DNA of 64,000 nt, taken from Mycobacterium sp. ELW1 (GTDB lineage Bacteria > Actinomycetota > Actinomycetes > Mycobacteriales > Mycobacteriaceae). This document shows, in pieces, positions 50,601 to 62,316 of the stretch (positions are counted from its first letter, which is position 1; the number at the start of each line of letters is the position of its first letter). The stretch spans positions 2,728,001 to 2,792,000 of the forward strand of contig NZ_CP032155.1 of NCBI RefSeq assembly GCF_008329905.1. Reading direction: 5' to 3'. Both the position numbers and the translations under genes were made by a program. The notes below the pieces were generated by a model. The model ran no database searches. It was not told the origin of the DNA and worked only from the letters and a program-made list of their open reading frames with translations.

Positions 50601-50743
50601 AAAACAAACAACCAGTTGATTCGGACACTGTAAGACGCACATCAACGCCCGCAACCACACCACAGCAGTCACAACACTGCACCCCACCACCAAAACTAAA
50701 CCTCCCCCACACACGGGGGACACTCAAAAAAGAGTGAATAAAG
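50601..50743 (+). other. 23S-5S spacer
   Basis: This 143-nt non-coding spacer includes the 3' half of the 23S processing stem (GCACATCAA, 50637-50645) and two small hairpins just before 5S: TCCCCC...GGGGGA and CACTC-AAAAAA-GAGTG. No gene is present. Confidence 0.6.
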
Positions 50744-50858
50744 TTACGGCGGCCATAGCGGCAGGGAAACGCCCGGTCCCATCCCGAACCCGGAAGCTAA
50801 GCCTACCAGCGCCGATGATACTACCCAACAGGGTGGAAAAGTAGGACACCGCCGAACA
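50744..50858 (+). rRNA. rrf: 5S ribosomal RNA
   Basis: This 115-nt 5S rRNA begins TTACGGCGGCCATAGCGGC and ends CACCGCCGAACA. The two ends pair (TACGGCGG/CCGCCGAA region) and the CCCGGTCCCATCCCGAACCC loop is present. It is the last gene of the rrn operon. Confidence 0.95.
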
Positions 50859-50867
50859 CAATTTAGT

Positions 50868-50899
50868 GAAACGCCCCCCGAGAAATCGGGGGGCGTTTC
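50868..50899 (+). terminator. rRNA operon terminator
   Basis: A perfect 14-bp stem (50868-50881 with 50886-50899), GAAACGCCCCCCGA against TCGGGGGGCGTTTC, is capped by a GAAA tetraloop. It lies 9 bp after 5S and is followed by CATTTGAATT. It is one of the strongest hairpins in the window. Confidence 0.92.
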
Positions 50900-50943
50900 C
50901 ATTTGAATTCCGAATTCCATTCGCCGCTTTTCAATTATCCGAA

Positions 50944-50973
50944 TTGTGACTGTCTGAGGCCTGCCCGTATCCT
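50944..50973 (+). promoter_or_regulatory. Predicted promoter of the TPR-HAD-tlyA-nadK-recN operon (leaderless)
   Basis: TTGTGA (50944-50949), an 18-bp spacer and TATCCT (50968-50973) place transcription start at or next to the GTG start at 50980. A leaderless mRNA is therefore expected. It restarts transcription after the rrn terminator. Confidence 0.5.
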
Positions 50974-50979
50974 TTACGG

Positions 50980-51816
50980 GTGGTCGATGACAGGCAAGGC
51001 AATTCCGGCGGGCGTCCGCCCCGTCGTCCCTCGGCGGCCGGCGCTGGAAACCGCGACCGCTGGGGCAGCAACGCGCCACGCCGGTCGGGGCCGGGCCGTG
51101 CCCGTCCGGCACAGCCACGGCAGACCCCCGGCGACGACAGAAGCAGCGCAACCCAGGCCGGTCCGGTCATTCCGTCGTCTATCGAGGCCAAGCAACTCGC
51201 GCCCGAAATCCGCGGCGAGCTCTCGACTTTGGATCGTGCGACCGCCGACACCGTCGCCCGTCACCTGGTCGCGGCCGGCGAACTGCTCGACGAGGATCCG
51301 CAGGCCGCTCTGGAACACGCCCAGGCCGCGCGGGCCCGTTCGGGTCGGATCGCGGCGGTACGCGAAGCCGTCGGCATCGCTGCCTACCAGTGCGGTGACT
51401 GGGCCCAGGCGCTGTCCGAGTTCCGTGCCGCCCGGCGGATGGGCAGCAAGTCGCAATTGCTTCCGCTGATCGCCGACTGCGAACGCGGCGTAGGCCGGCC
51501 CGAACGTGCCATCGAACTGGCCCGCAGCCCCGAAGCGGCCGAGCTGACCGGCGACGACGCCGACGAGCTGCGGATCGTCGCTGCCGGGGCACGTGCCGAC
51601 CTCGGTCAACTCGAGCAGGCGCTGGTGGTGTTGTCCACGCCCCAACCCGACCCCTCGCGCACCGGCTCGACCGCCGCCCGACTGTTCTACGCCTACGCCG
51701 AGACGCTCCTGGCCCTCGATCGCGGTGAGGATGCGCTGCAGTGGTTCATCCATGCCGCCGCCGCCGACGTCGAAGGCGTCACCGACGCCGAAGACCGGGT
51801 CGGCGAGCTGGCCTGA
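50980..51816 (+). CDS. TPR-like repeat protein (Rv1691 homologue)
   Basis: This 278-residue protein has an Arg/Pro/Gly-rich disordered N-terminus (about residues 1-65, RPPRRPSAAGAGNRDRWG). An alpha-helical solenoid with tetratricopeptide-type pairs follows (ALEHAQAARARSGRIAAVRE, ALSEFRAARRMGSKSQLLPL, ALVVLSTPQPDPSRT). Tetratricopeptide proteins mediate protein-protein contacts; the partner is unknown. The start GTG at 50980 fits a leaderless promoter. It opens a run of genes spaced 1-8 bp or overlapping, up to recN. Confidence 0.8.
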   Translation: MVDDRQGNSGGRPPRRPSAAGAGNRDRWGSNAPRRSGPGRARPAQPRQTPGDDRSSATQAGPVIPSSIEAKQLAPEIRGELSTLDRATADTVARHLVAAGELLDEDPQAALEHAQAARARSGRIAAVREAVGIAAYQCGDWAQALSEFRAARRMGSKSQLLPLIADCERGVGRPERAIELARSPEAAELTGDDADELRIVAAGARADLGQLEQALVVLSTPQPDPSRTGSTAARLFYAYAETLLALDRGEDALQWFIHAAAADVEGVTDAEDRVGELA

Positions 51817-51817
51817 G

Positions 51818-52834
51818 ATGACTACCCTTGCGCAGCAACATGATTGCTTGCTGCTCGATTTGGACGGCACCGTGTTCCGCGGTCATGAGCCGACCGAGGG
51901 CGCCATCGATGCCCTCGACGCCGCGCAGACCCGCAAGCTGTTCGTCACCAACAACGCGTCTCGCGCCGCAGAGGACGTGGCCGCCCATCTGCGCGAGCTC
52001 GGCTTCGTCGCGGACGCCGCCGATGTGGTGACCAGCGCCCAGAGTGCGGCACGGCTGCTGGCCCAGCAGCTGAAGCCGGGGTCGAAGGTGCTGATCGTCG
52101 GGACCGACGCGCTGGCCGGTGAGGTCGAGGCGGTCGGGCTGCAGCCGGTCCGACGGTTCGATGACGGACCCGTCGCCGTCGTGCAGGGACACTCGACGAC
52201 GACCGGATGGCCCGACCTGGCCGAGGCTGCGCTTGCCATCCGCTCCGGTGCGCTCTGGGTTGCCGCCAACATTGACCGCACCCTGCCCACCGAACGAGGT
52301 CTACTCCCCGGCAATGGCTCGATGGTCGCCGCGCTGCGAACGGCCACCGACGCCAAGTACCAGGTGGCGGGAAAACCCGCTCCGGCACTGATGCGAGATG
52401 CGTTGGCGCGGGGTTCCTTTGACACTCCGCTGGTGGTCGGTGACCGCCTGGACACCGATATCGCCGGTGCCAACGCCGCGGATCTGCCCAGCCTCATGGT
52501 GCTGTGCGGGGTGAGCACCGCGGCCGAGGCGGTGCACGCGGTCCCGGAGCAACGTCCTACCTACATCGGCGCAGACCTCCGCGATCTGCACACCGGCTCC
52601 GAGGCGCTGCGGGTGGCCGAGCAGGCGGCCTGGCGTGTCGAGGTCAGCGACGGCTCGGTGATCGTGAGCGCGGCGGGCGCAGACCACAGCGACGACGGGC
52701 TCTCGGTGGTCCGTGCCACTGCTCGTGCGGTGTGGGATGCCGAACGCCAACTGGAGGTGCGCGCCGGTGACGATGCCGCACGCGCCGCGCTGCGGCGCTG
52801 GTCCCTGCTGACGGCGCCGGATCAGCTAGCGTGA
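51818..52834 (+). CDS. HAD-superfamily phosphatase (Rv1692 homologue)
   Basis: This 338-residue HAD phosphatase has motif I LLLDLDGTVFRG (nucleophile Asp), motif II FVTNNASR, the Lys in VAGKPAPALM and the acidic motif IV VVGDRLDTDIAGA. The M. tuberculosis homologue Rv1692 acts on glycerol-3-phosphate in lipid polar-head recycling. A C-terminal extension (about 265-338) follows the core. The ATG at 51818 is 1 nt after the previous stop region, and the stop overlaps the next gene by 4 nt. Confidence 0.85.
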   Translation: MTTLAQQHDCLLLDLDGTVFRGHEPTEGAIDALDAAQTRKLFVTNNASRAAEDVAAHLRELGFVADAADVVTSAQSAARLLAQQLKPGSKVLIVGTDALAGEVEAVGLQPVRRFDDGPVAVVQGHSTTTGWPDLAEAALAIRSGALWVAANIDRTLPTERGLLPGNGSMVAALRTATDAKYQVAGKPAPALMRDALARGSFDTPLVVGDRLDTDIAGANAADLPSLMVLCGVSTAAEAVHAVPEQRPTYIGADLRDLHTGSEALRVAEQAAWRVEVSDGSVIVSAAGADHSDDGLSVVRATARAVWDAERQLEVRAGDDAARAALRRWSLLTAPDQLA

Positions 52835-53019
52835 ACGGTGATATGAACGCCGACCCCGAACAGATTCGCGCCGATATCGACGCCGTGCTGGCCCAGGTGC
52901 CCAGCGTCGATCCAGACAGCGTCGACGTCGCCGGTGTCGACATCGATGCCGTCGGACGGCAGCTCGAGGAAGCGCACCAGATTCTGGTCAATGCGCTGGA
53001 ATCGGTGGAGAAGGGCTGA
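52831..53019 (+). CDS. Small acidic conserved protein (Rv1693 homologue)
   Basis: This 62-residue acidic protein is predicted to be mainly helical (PEQIRADIDAVLAQV, AVGRQLEEAHQILVNALESV). Its GTG overlaps the stop of the phosphatase gene (GTGA), and tlyA starts 8 bp after its stop. Function is unknown; its conserved position suggests a real gene. Confidence 0.75.
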   Translation: MNGDMNADPEQIRADIDAVLAQVPSVDPDSVDVAGVDIDAVGRQLEEAHQILVNALESVEKG

Positions 53020-53027
53020 GTTCGCGC

Positions 53028-53837
53028 ATGACGCGGCGTGCCCGGGTTGACGCTGAGCTGGTCCGTCGTGGACTGGCGCGGTCACGACAGCAGGCGGCCG
53101 AACTCATCGGCGCCGGCCGGGTCAGCATCGACGGCATGCGTGCGGTCAAACCCGCCACCGCGGTCGCCATCACCGCCAACCTGACCGTCGAGGCCGGCGA
53201 CGAACGCACCTGGGTGTCGCGCGGCGCCCACAAGCTCATCGGTGCCCTCGACGCCTTCGGCATCGACCCGGCCGGTCGGCGCTGCCTCGACGCCGGCGCC
53301 TCGACCGGCGGCTTCACCGAGGTGCTGCTGGACCGCGGCGCCACCGAAGTCGTGGCCGTCGACGTCGGCTACGGCCAGCTGGCCTGGTCGCTGCGCTCCG
53401 ATCCGCGGGTGGCGGTCATCGAGCGCACGAATGTGCGGGACCTGACCCCCGATGCGATCGGCGGCCCCGTCGACCTCGTGGTATCCGACCTGTCGTTCAT
53501 TTCACTGGCCACGGTGCTGCCCGCACTGACTGTCTGCGCGTCGGCGCACGCCGATATCGTTCCCATGGTGAAGCCACAATTCGAGGTCGGTCGCGAGCAG
53601 GTCGGTGCAGGCGGGGTGGTGTCCGATCCGGAATTGCGGGCCTCTGCGGTACTGGCCGTGGCCGCTCGCGCCGGTCAGCTCGGCTGGCAGACCGTCGGCG
53701 CGACCGCGAGCCCGCTGCCCGGCCCCTCGGGCAACGTCGAATACTTTTTGTGGCTGCGTGCCGAAACAGACAACGGATTGCACGGAGACGAACTGGACGC
53801 CGCGGTACGCCGCGCCGTCGCGGAAGGACCGCAATGA
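53028..53837 (+). CDS. tlyA: TlyA 2'-O-methyltransferase (16S/23S rRNA)
   Basis: TlyA methylates ribose at C1409 of 16S and C1920 of 23S rRNA; its loss gives capreomycin resistance in mycobacteria. The 269-residue protein has an N-terminal S4 domain ([20 protein letters not shown]) and an FtsJ-type methyltransferase with SAM motif [19 protein letters not shown] and catalytic region [10 protein letters not shown] and MVKPQFEVG. Its stop overlaps nadK by 4 nt. Confidence 0.92.
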   Translation: MTRRARVDAELVRRGLARSRQQAAELIGAGRVSIDGMRAVKPATAVAITANLTVEAGDERTWVSRGAHKLIGALDAFGIDPAGRRCLDAGASTGGFTEVLLDRGATEVVAVDVGYGQLAWSLRSDPRVAVIERTNVRDLTPDAIGGPVDLVVSDLSFISLATVLPALTVCASAHADIVPMVKPQFEVGREQVGAGGVVSDPELRASAVLAVAARAGQLGWQTVGATASPLPGPSGNVEYFLWLRAETDNGLHGDELDAAVRRAVAEGPQ

Positions 53838-54754
53838 CTTCTGAGCGGGCGATCCTGCTCGTCGTACACACTGCCCGCGAGGAGGCTATCGAGACGGCTC
53901 GTCGGGTGGAAAAGGTGTTGGGCGACAACGGCATAGCGCTGCGTGTGCTCTCTGCCGAGTCAGTGGATCGCGGCACCCATTTCGACCCCACCGAAATGCA
54001 GGCGGTGGGCTCGACCACCGAGGTGGTCGACGCCGATGCCAACGCGGCCGTCGGGTGCGAGCTGGTGCTTGTCCTCGGAGGTGACGGCACCTTCCTGCGC
54101 GCCGCCGAACTGGCCCGCAACGCGGAGATTCCCGTGCTCGGCATCAACCTGGGACGCATCGGGTTTTTGGCCGAGGCCGAAGCCGAAGCCATCGACACCG
54201 TCCTCGAGCATGTCGTCACCCGCACCTACCGCGTCGAGGAGCGGATGACCCTCGACATCGCGGTGCGCGCCAAGGGTGAGGTCATCGCCCGCGGTTGGGC
54301 CCTCAATGAAGCCAGTCTGGAGAAGGGCGCGCGGCTCGGGGTGATCGGCGTCGTGCTGGAGATCGACGGCAGGCCAGTGTCCGCCTTCGGCTGCGACGGT
54401 GTCCTGGTGTCCAGCCCGACCGGCTCCACCGCCTACGCGTTCTCGGCCGGCGGGCCCGTGGTGTGGCCGGATCTGGAGGCAATGATCGTGGTGCCCAACA
54501 ACGCTCACGCGTTGTTCGCGCGCCCGATGGTGACCAGCCCGACTGCGCTGATCGCCATCGAGATCGAGGACGACAGCCACGAGGCGCTGGTGTTCTGCGA
54601 CGGTCGCCGCGAGATGCGGGTGCCGGCCGGCGGGCGGCTCGAGGTGACCAAATGCACGACACCACTGAAGTGGGTGCGCCTCGACAGCGCGCCGTTCACC
54701 GATCGCCTGGTGCGCAAATTCCGGCTGCCGGTCACCGGCTGGCGGGGGCAGTGA
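53834..54754 (+). CDS. nadK: NAD kinase
   Basis: NadK phosphorylates NAD to NADP. The 306-residue protein has the family GGDG motif ([12 protein letters not shown]), the NAD-binding [13 protein letters not shown] and the downstream [20 protein letters not shown]. The ATG overlaps the tlyA stop. Its order between tlyA and recN is conserved in actinobacteria. Confidence 0.95.
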   Translation: MTSERAILLVVHTAREEAIETARRVEKVLGDNGIALRVLSAESVDRGTHFDPTEMQAVGSTTEVVDADANAAVGCELVLVLGGDGTFLRAAELARNAEIPVLGINLGRIGFLAEAEAEAIDTVLEHVVTRTYRVEERMTLDIAVRAKGEVIARGWALNEASLEKGARLGVIGVVLEIDGRPVSAFGCDGVLVSSPTGSTAYAFSAGGPVVWPDLEAMIVVPNNAHALFARPMVTSPTALIAIEIEDDSHEALVFCDGRREMRVPAGGRLEVTKCTTPLKWVRLDSAPFTDRLVRKFRLPVTGWRGQ

Positions 54755-54761
54755 TCCGGCG

Positions 54762-56516
54762 ATGCTGGCTGAGATCCGGATCGAGTCACTGGGCGCGATC
54801 AGCGCCGCCACCGCGGAGTTCGACCGCGGCCTGACCGTGCTGACCGGCGAGACCGGCACCGGCAAGACCATGGTGGTGACGGGACTGCACCTGCTGGGCG
54901 GGGCGCGCGCCGACGCCACCAGGGTGCGGTCGGGTGCGGAGCGGGCCGTCGTCGAAGGCCGTTTCGCCACTGCCGAACTCGACGATGCCACCGGCAAGAG
55001 GATCGACGAGATCCTGGATTCCTCCGGCGCCGACCGCGACGACGACGGCAGCATCATCGCGCTGCGCACGGTCAGCCGCGACGGGCCGTCGCGGGCCTAT
55101 CTCGGCGGGCGCAGCGTGCCGGCCAAGTCGTTGTCGACGTTCACCTCGGAGCTGCTGACGCTGCACGGCCAGAACGACCAGCTGCGGCTGATGCGCCCCG
55201 AGGAGCAGCGAGCCGCCCTGGACCGCTTCACCGGCGTGGACGCAAAACTCGAGCGCTACAAGAAGCTGCGCGACCAATGGCAGGTGGCCCGGCGGGATCT
55301 GGTCGACCGGACGAACCGGGCGCGCGAGTTGGCTCAGGAGGCGGACCGGCTGAAGTTCGCGCTGACCGAGATCGACGGCGTCGACCCGACTCCGGGTGAA
55401 GACGAATCGCTGGTGGCCGACATCCGCCGGCTCTCCGAACTCGACGCGCTACGCGAAGCGGTCGCCGGGGCGCGCGCCAATCTCTCGGCCGACGACCTCA
55501 CCGACGGCGAACCCCGTTCGGCCACAGATACGTTGGGGCGTGCGGCGGCCCTGCTGCAGTCCACCGACGATCCCGCACTGGGCGCGCTGGCCCGTCAGCT
55601 CACCGACGCGCTGACCGTCGCAGGCGACGTCGCCCGCGAACTCGGCGACTTCCTGGGCGACCTCCCCGATGACGCCAGCGCACTGGAGAGCAAGCTGGCG
55701 CGCCAGGCCGAGCTGCGCAACCTGACCCGCAAGTACGCCGCGGACGTCAACGGTGTGCTGGCGTGGGCCACGGAGTCCCGGGAGCGCCTGGCGCAGCTCG
55801 ACGTCTCCGAGGACGCGCTGGCCGGGCTGGGCCGCCGCGTCGACGAGCTCGCCGGTCAGGTGGCGACGTCCGCCCTGGAGTTGTCCAAAGCCCGCACCAA
55901 GGCGGCGAAGGGCTTGGCCAAGGCCATCACGGCGGAGCTGACCGGGCTGGCGATGACGCACGCCGACTTCAGCGTCACGGTGTCGCTGATGCCGGCCCGC
56001 GACGACGACAGCGCACCGTTGCGGTTGCCGTCGGGCGAGACCGTGCATGCCGGTGGCGAGGGCATCGACCTGGTCGAGTTCGGGTTCACCGCGCACCGCG
56101 GCACCGATGTCCTTCCGCTGAACAAGAGCGCTTCCGGTGGTGAGCTGTCCCGCGTGATGCTCGCATTGGAAGTGGTGCTGGCCGCGTCGGCGGAAGGCAC
56201 CACGATGGTGTTCGACGAGGTGGACGCCGGCGTCGGTGGCCGGGCCGCGGTGCAGATCGGCCGCCGGCTGGCACGGCTTGCCCGCAGCCATCAAGTCATC
56301 GTCGTCACCCATCTTCCACAGGTCGCCGCCTACGCCGACAGCCACCTCGTCGTTGACAGTGCCGGCAACGGGACCAGCGAGGTGCGCCGCCTGGACACCG
56401 AACAGCGGGTGGGGGAGCTGGCGCGGATGCTGGCCGGGTTGGGGGAGTCCGACACCGGCCGCGCGCACGCCCGAGAGCTGCTCGACGCCGCCCAGGGCGA
56501 CCGGGGACTCAGCTGA
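54762..56516 (+). CDS. recN: DNA repair protein RecN
   Basis: RecN is an SMC-like ATPase acting in double-strand break repair. The 584-residue protein has Walker A GETGTGKT, a central coiled coil (about residues 160-380, including RNRARELAQEADRLKF-type heptads), and a C-terminal ABC half with signature SASGGELSRVMLALE and Walker B TMVFDEVDAGVGG. It ends the operon from the TPR gene. Its last 8 nt overlap the convergent secreted protein gene. Confidence 0.93.
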   Translation: MLAEIRIESLGAISAATAEFDRGLTVLTGETGTGKTMVVTGLHLLGGARADATRVRSGAERAVVEGRFATAELDDATGKRIDEILDSSGADRDDDGSIIALRTVSRDGPSRAYLGGRSVPAKSLSTFTSELLTLHGQNDQLRLMRPEEQRAALDRFTGVDAKLERYKKLRDQWQVARRDLVDRTNRARELAQEADRLKFALTEIDGVDPTPGEDESLVADIRRLSELDALREAVAGARANLSADDLTDGEPRSATDTLGRAAALLQSTDDPALGALARQLTDALTVAGDVARELGDFLGDLPDDASALESKLARQAELRNLTRKYAADVNGVLAWATESRERLAQLDVSEDALAGLGRRVDELAGQVATSALELSKARTKAAKGLAKAITAELTGLAMTHADFSVTVSLMPARDDDSAPLRLPSGETVHAGGEGIDLVEFGFTAHRGTDVLPLNKSASGGELSRVMLALEVVLAASAEGTTMVFDEVDAGVGGRAAVQIGRRLARLARSHQVIVVTHLPQVAAYADSHLVVDSAGNGTSEVRRLDTEQRVGELARMLAGLGESDTGRAHARELLDAAQGDRGLS

Positions 56517-57468
56517 GCTGGATGACGACGGCATAGCCGTCGTGGTCGCCGGTGGTGCTTGTCCGGCGGTCGAGCTCGTTGTCCATGTCGACCAGACCCA
56601 GATCGGTTGCGCCGGTGCGCACCAGCGCGGCGCGGACCGCGTCCCTGGCCCGATTGAACGACACGTAGACGTGGGTGGGGACCACATAGAAGAGGCCGGG
56701 ACGCTCGCGGCTGAACGAGGCGGTCCACACGTAGCCGTTCCCGCCGGGGGCGGGCGCCGCGCCGAACACTCGGCCGTGATCGTTGGTCAGCAGCCAATGG
56801 GCGTTCGAGAACGCCTGCTCGGGTCCGGTGGGCTGCTGCCCGTAGACGACGCCGTCGATCAGACCCTGATACCCCGTGGAGTGGACCGGCTGCGCCGGGA
56901 ACCCGGCCGCACCCAGGGCGGCGTTGAGCTTGCCGGCCGATTCCTCGGCGGTGGTCGACGTCGGATCGAGGATGATCAGGTTGATCGGTTGGTACAACGC
57001 CTTGAACGGATATTGCTGGTTCGGCCAGTCGGCGAGGCCGCCGCTGCGGCCGAGCATCCACTTCCCGATCGCCCCGTAGGCAGTTGTCGTCGTCTCGACC
57101 GGAGTGGGACGGGCCTCCGGGGCTCCGGTCAGTGAGTCGTGGAGGTCGTCGAAGAACGTCGTGACCGCCGCGACGAAAGCCGGCACCGGAGGCGGTGACC
57201 CCACAGGACGCGGCGCGGGTCTGGCGACGCCCGCCGCGGGGGTGGAAAGCCTTGACGCAGTGGGTGTCTTGCGGGCTCTGGGCACCGTCGCGGTCGACGG
57301 CGGCCGCGAGTGGCCGACCGAACCTGCCGAGGTGCTGGACCCGTGGGTCGCTGAACCGGTACCGGGCGACTCGGCGCTGGCGACGCCGCCCCCGGCCAGC
57401 AGAGCCGCGCCCACTCCCAGCCCGACGAGCAGCCCACTGACCCAGGTCGCGCGGGATATTCGGCTCAT
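56509..57468 (-). CDS. Secreted protein of unknown function
   Basis: This 319-residue protein has a Sec signal peptide (basic RISRATW, hydrophobic GLLVGLGVGAALLAGGG, cleavage after VASA). A Ser/Thr/Pro-rich linker (about residues 35-105) follows, then a folded domain of about 200 residues (ADWPNQQYPFKALYQPINLI, GQQPTGPEQAFSNAHWLLTN, FYVVPTHVYVSFNRARDAV). The start at 57466-57468 fits the signal peptide. I do not recognise the domain. It is the only minus-strand gene within the conserved tlyA-xerD block and overlaps the end of recN by 8 nt. Confidence 0.7.
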   Translation of the reverse strand: MSRISRATWVSGLLVGLGVGAALLAGGGVASAESPGTGSATHGSSTSAGSVGHSRPPSTATVPRARKTPTASRLSTPAAGVARPAPRPVGSPPPVPAFVAAVTTFFDDLHDSLTGAPEARPTPVETTTTAYGAIGKWMLGRSGGLADWPNQQYPFKALYQPINLIILDPTSTTAEESAGKLNAALGAAGFPAQPVHSTGYQGLIDGVVYGQQPTGPEQAFSNAHWLLTNDHGRVFGAAPAPGGNGYVWTASFSRERPGLFYVVPTHVYVSFNRARDAVRAALVRTGATDLGLVDMDNELDRRTSTTGDHDGYAVVIQLS

Positions 57469-57633
57469 GTTCGGCTCCGTCGATCGGTTAGCTGACGGTA
57501 ACCGGTGGGGGCCGCGGGGTGTGGGCAATCGCGTATCCGAACTGTGTTACTGCTGTGACAAAATGTGACTTGTGTGGCTGGTGTTACGGCGCGCCTCCGC
57601 GGATATCCGTCCGGTCGCCGACAGAATCCCAGC

Positions 57634-58818
57634 ATGAAGATGTCAGCGCTTCTCTCCCGTAATACCGGTGCACGACCAGGAGTCGTGGGGACAGCCCGCG
57701 TCGATCGCGATATCGATCGCCTGCTGCGCCGCGTCGGCCCGGGGGACATCGTGGTGCTCGACATTCTCGACCTGGACCGGATGACCGCTGACGCTCTGGT
57801 CGACGCGAACATCGCCGGAGTGGTCAACGCCTCCCCGTCGATCTCGGGCCGGTACCCGAACCTCGGCCCGGAAGTATTGGTGGCCAACAACATCACGCTG
57901 ATCGACAGCGCGGGCCCCGAAGTCTTCAAGAAGATCAAAGACGGCGCGAAGATCCGGCTGCACAACGGTGGGGTGTATGCCGGTGATCGACGGCTGGCCC
58001 TGGGCGTCGAGCGCAGCGACGAAGAGATCGCCGACCTCATGCAGGACGCCAAGACCGGGCTGGTTGCGCACCTGGAGGCGTTCGCGGGCAACACCATCGA
58101 ATTCATCCGCAGCGAGAGCCCGCTGCTGATCGACGGTATCGGCATCCCGGACATCGACGTCGACGTGTACCGCCGCCACGTCCTGGTGGTGGCCGACGGG
58201 CCCGGCGCCGAAGACGACCTCAAGGCACTCAAGCCCTTCATCAAGGAGTACCAACCGGTGCTCATCGGTGTGGAGAGCGGCGCGGACCTGCTGCAGAAGA
58301 ACGGCTACCGGCCCCAGCTGATCGTCGGCAACCCCGACCAGATGAGCGCCGACGTGCTCAAGAGCGGTGCGCAGGTGGTCCTTCCCGCCGACGCCGACGG
58401 GCACGCCAACGGCTTGGAACGCATTCAGGACCTGGGCATCGGAGCGATGACGTTCCCGGCGGCCGGCTCGGCCGCCGACCTGGCGCTGCTGCTCGTCGAT
58501 CACCACGGCGCCTCGCTGATCGTGACGGCCGGTCACTCGGCGAGCATCGAGGAGTTCTTCGACCGCTCCCGCCAGCAGAGCAACCCGTCGACGTTCCTCA
58601 CCCGGCTCAAGGTCGGCGAGAAGCTCGTCGATGCGAAAGCTGTTGCCACGCTGTACCGGAACCACATCTCCGGTGGCGCAATCGCCATGCTGATCCTCGC
58701 GGTGCTATTCGCGATCATCGCCGCATTGTGGGTGTCGCGGGCCGACACATTCGTCATCGACTGGATTGTGACCTACTGGAACCGCTTCTCGCTGTGGGTG
58801 CAGAGCTGGGTGACCTAG
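57634..58818 (+). CDS. steA: SteA-like cytokinetic ring protein (Rv1697 homologue)
   Basis: This 394-residue protein has an N-terminal and central thiamin-pyrophosphokinase-like fold (DIVVLDILDLDRMTADALVD, VLVVADGPGAEDDLKAL, GYRPQLIVGNPDQMSADVL). A C-terminal membrane helix (GGAIAMLILAVLFAIIAALW) comes before a short tail. In Corynebacterium, SteA with SteB controls septal peptidoglycan cleavage through RipA. The steB-type gene follows 25 bp later, so the pair is conserved. The ATG at 57634 was chosen over upstream in-frame starts because of conserved MKMSALLSRN. Confidence 0.82.
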   Translation: MKMSALLSRNTGARPGVVGTARVDRDIDRLLRRVGPGDIVVLDILDLDRMTADALVDANIAGVVNASPSISGRYPNLGPEVLVANNITLIDSAGPEVFKKIKDGAKIRLHNGGVYAGDRRLALGVERSDEEIADLMQDAKTGLVAHLEAFAGNTIEFIRSESPLLIDGIGIPDIDVDVYRRHVLVVADGPGAEDDLKALKPFIKEYQPVLIGVESGADLLQKNGYRPQLIVGNPDQMSADVLKSGAQVVLPADADGHANGLERIQDLGIGAMTFPAAGSAADLALLLVDHHGASLIVTAGHSASIEEFFDRSRQQSNPSTFLTRLKVGEKLVDAKAVATLYRNHISGGAIAMLILAVLFAIIAALWVSRADTFVIDWIVTYWNRFSLWVQSWVT

Positions 58819-58843
58819 GCGTAGAGCAGAAAGGCTCACCGCT

Positions 58844-59785
58844 GTGATTTCGCTACGCCACCATGCCATTTCGTTGGCTGCGGTGTTCCTTGCGCTGGCC
58901 GTCGGCGTCTTCCTGGGCTCCGGCGTGCTGTCCGACACGTTGCTGTCCGGATTGCGCGACGAAAAGCAGGACCTCAGCAAACAGATCACCTCGCTCACCG
59001 ATCAACGCAACGCGCTGAACGAAAAGCTCAGTGCTGCCGACGATTTCGACAAGCAGATGTCGAGCCGGATCGTCAAGGACGCGCTGGCCGGTAAGTCGGT
59101 GGTGTTGTTCCGCACCCCCGACGCCAACGACGATGACGTGGCGGCGACAAGTCGGCTGATCGGACAGGCCGGCGGAACGGTCACCGGCACGGTCGCGCTG
59201 ACGCAGCAGTTCGTCGACGCCAACTCCGCGGAGAAGCTGCGCTCGGTGGTCAACTCCTCGATCGTGCCGGCCGGCGCGCAGCTGAGCACCACGCTGGTCG
59301 ACCAGGGCTCGCAGGCCGGCGACCTGCTCGGCATCGCGCTGCTGATCAACCGCAACCCCGCGATCCGCCCGGCGGATGACACCCAGCGCGACACCGTGCT
59401 GGCCGCGCTGCGCGACACCGGCTTTCTGACCTACCAGGGCGATCGCCTGGCCGCTGCCAACACCGCGGTCGTGGTGACCGGCGGAGCTCTGGGCGATGAC
59501 GCAGGCAACCAGGGCTCCACGGTCGCCCGATTCGCCGCGGGGATGGCCCCGCACGGATCGGGAACAGTGCTCGCCGGCCGGGACGGATCGGCCACCGGAA
59601 CCGCGGCGCTCGCGGTGACGCGGGCTGACGCCGGGATGGCCGCCGACGTGACCACCGTCGACGACATCAGTTCCGAGTCGGGCCGCATCACCACCGTGCT
59701 GGCCCTGCAGAACCTGATCAACGGGGCACCGTCGGGCAAGTTCGGCATCGGGCCGGGCGCGGCGTCCCTCACCGTCCCGCAGTAG
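58844..59785 (+). CDS. SteB/MctB-type channel or divisome partner protein (Rv1698 homologue)
   Basis: This 313-residue protein of the copper transporter (PF11382-type) family starts at a GTG preceded by AAAGG. It has a short cytoplasmic start, one membrane helix (SLAAVFLALAVGVFLGSGVL), then a coiled coil (KQDLSKQITSLTDQRNALNE) and an extracytoplasmic domain. M. tuberculosis Rv1698 (MctB) was described as a copper-efflux channel, and the corynebacterial homologue (SteB) as the SteA partner in cell separation. Which role dominates here is open. The adjacent steA favours the division role. Confidence 0.8.
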   Translation: MISLRHHAISLAAVFLALAVGVFLGSGVLSDTLLSGLRDEKQDLSKQITSLTDQRNALNEKLSAADDFDKQMSSRIVKDALAGKSVVLFRTPDANDDDVAATSRLIGQAGGTVTGTVALTQQFVDANSAEKLRSVVNSSIVPAGAQLSTTLVDQGSQAGDLLGIALLINRNPAIRPADDTQRDTVLAALRDTGFLTYQGDRLAAANTAVVVTGGALGDDAGNQGSTVARFAAGMAPHGSGTVLAGRDGSATGTAALAVTRADAGMAADVTTVDDISSESGRITTVLALQNLINGAPSGKFGIGPGAASLTVPQ

Positions 59786-59873
59786 ACGCCGGGCAACGCA
59801 GAGGTAACGAAGGCCACTGGCGTGTTAGCGCCGGCTTGTCGGCGTCGGTGTTAGGGTGAGATTCCGTGGGTAG

Positions 59874-62312
<2,439 letters not shown>

Positions 62313-62316
<4 letters not shown>
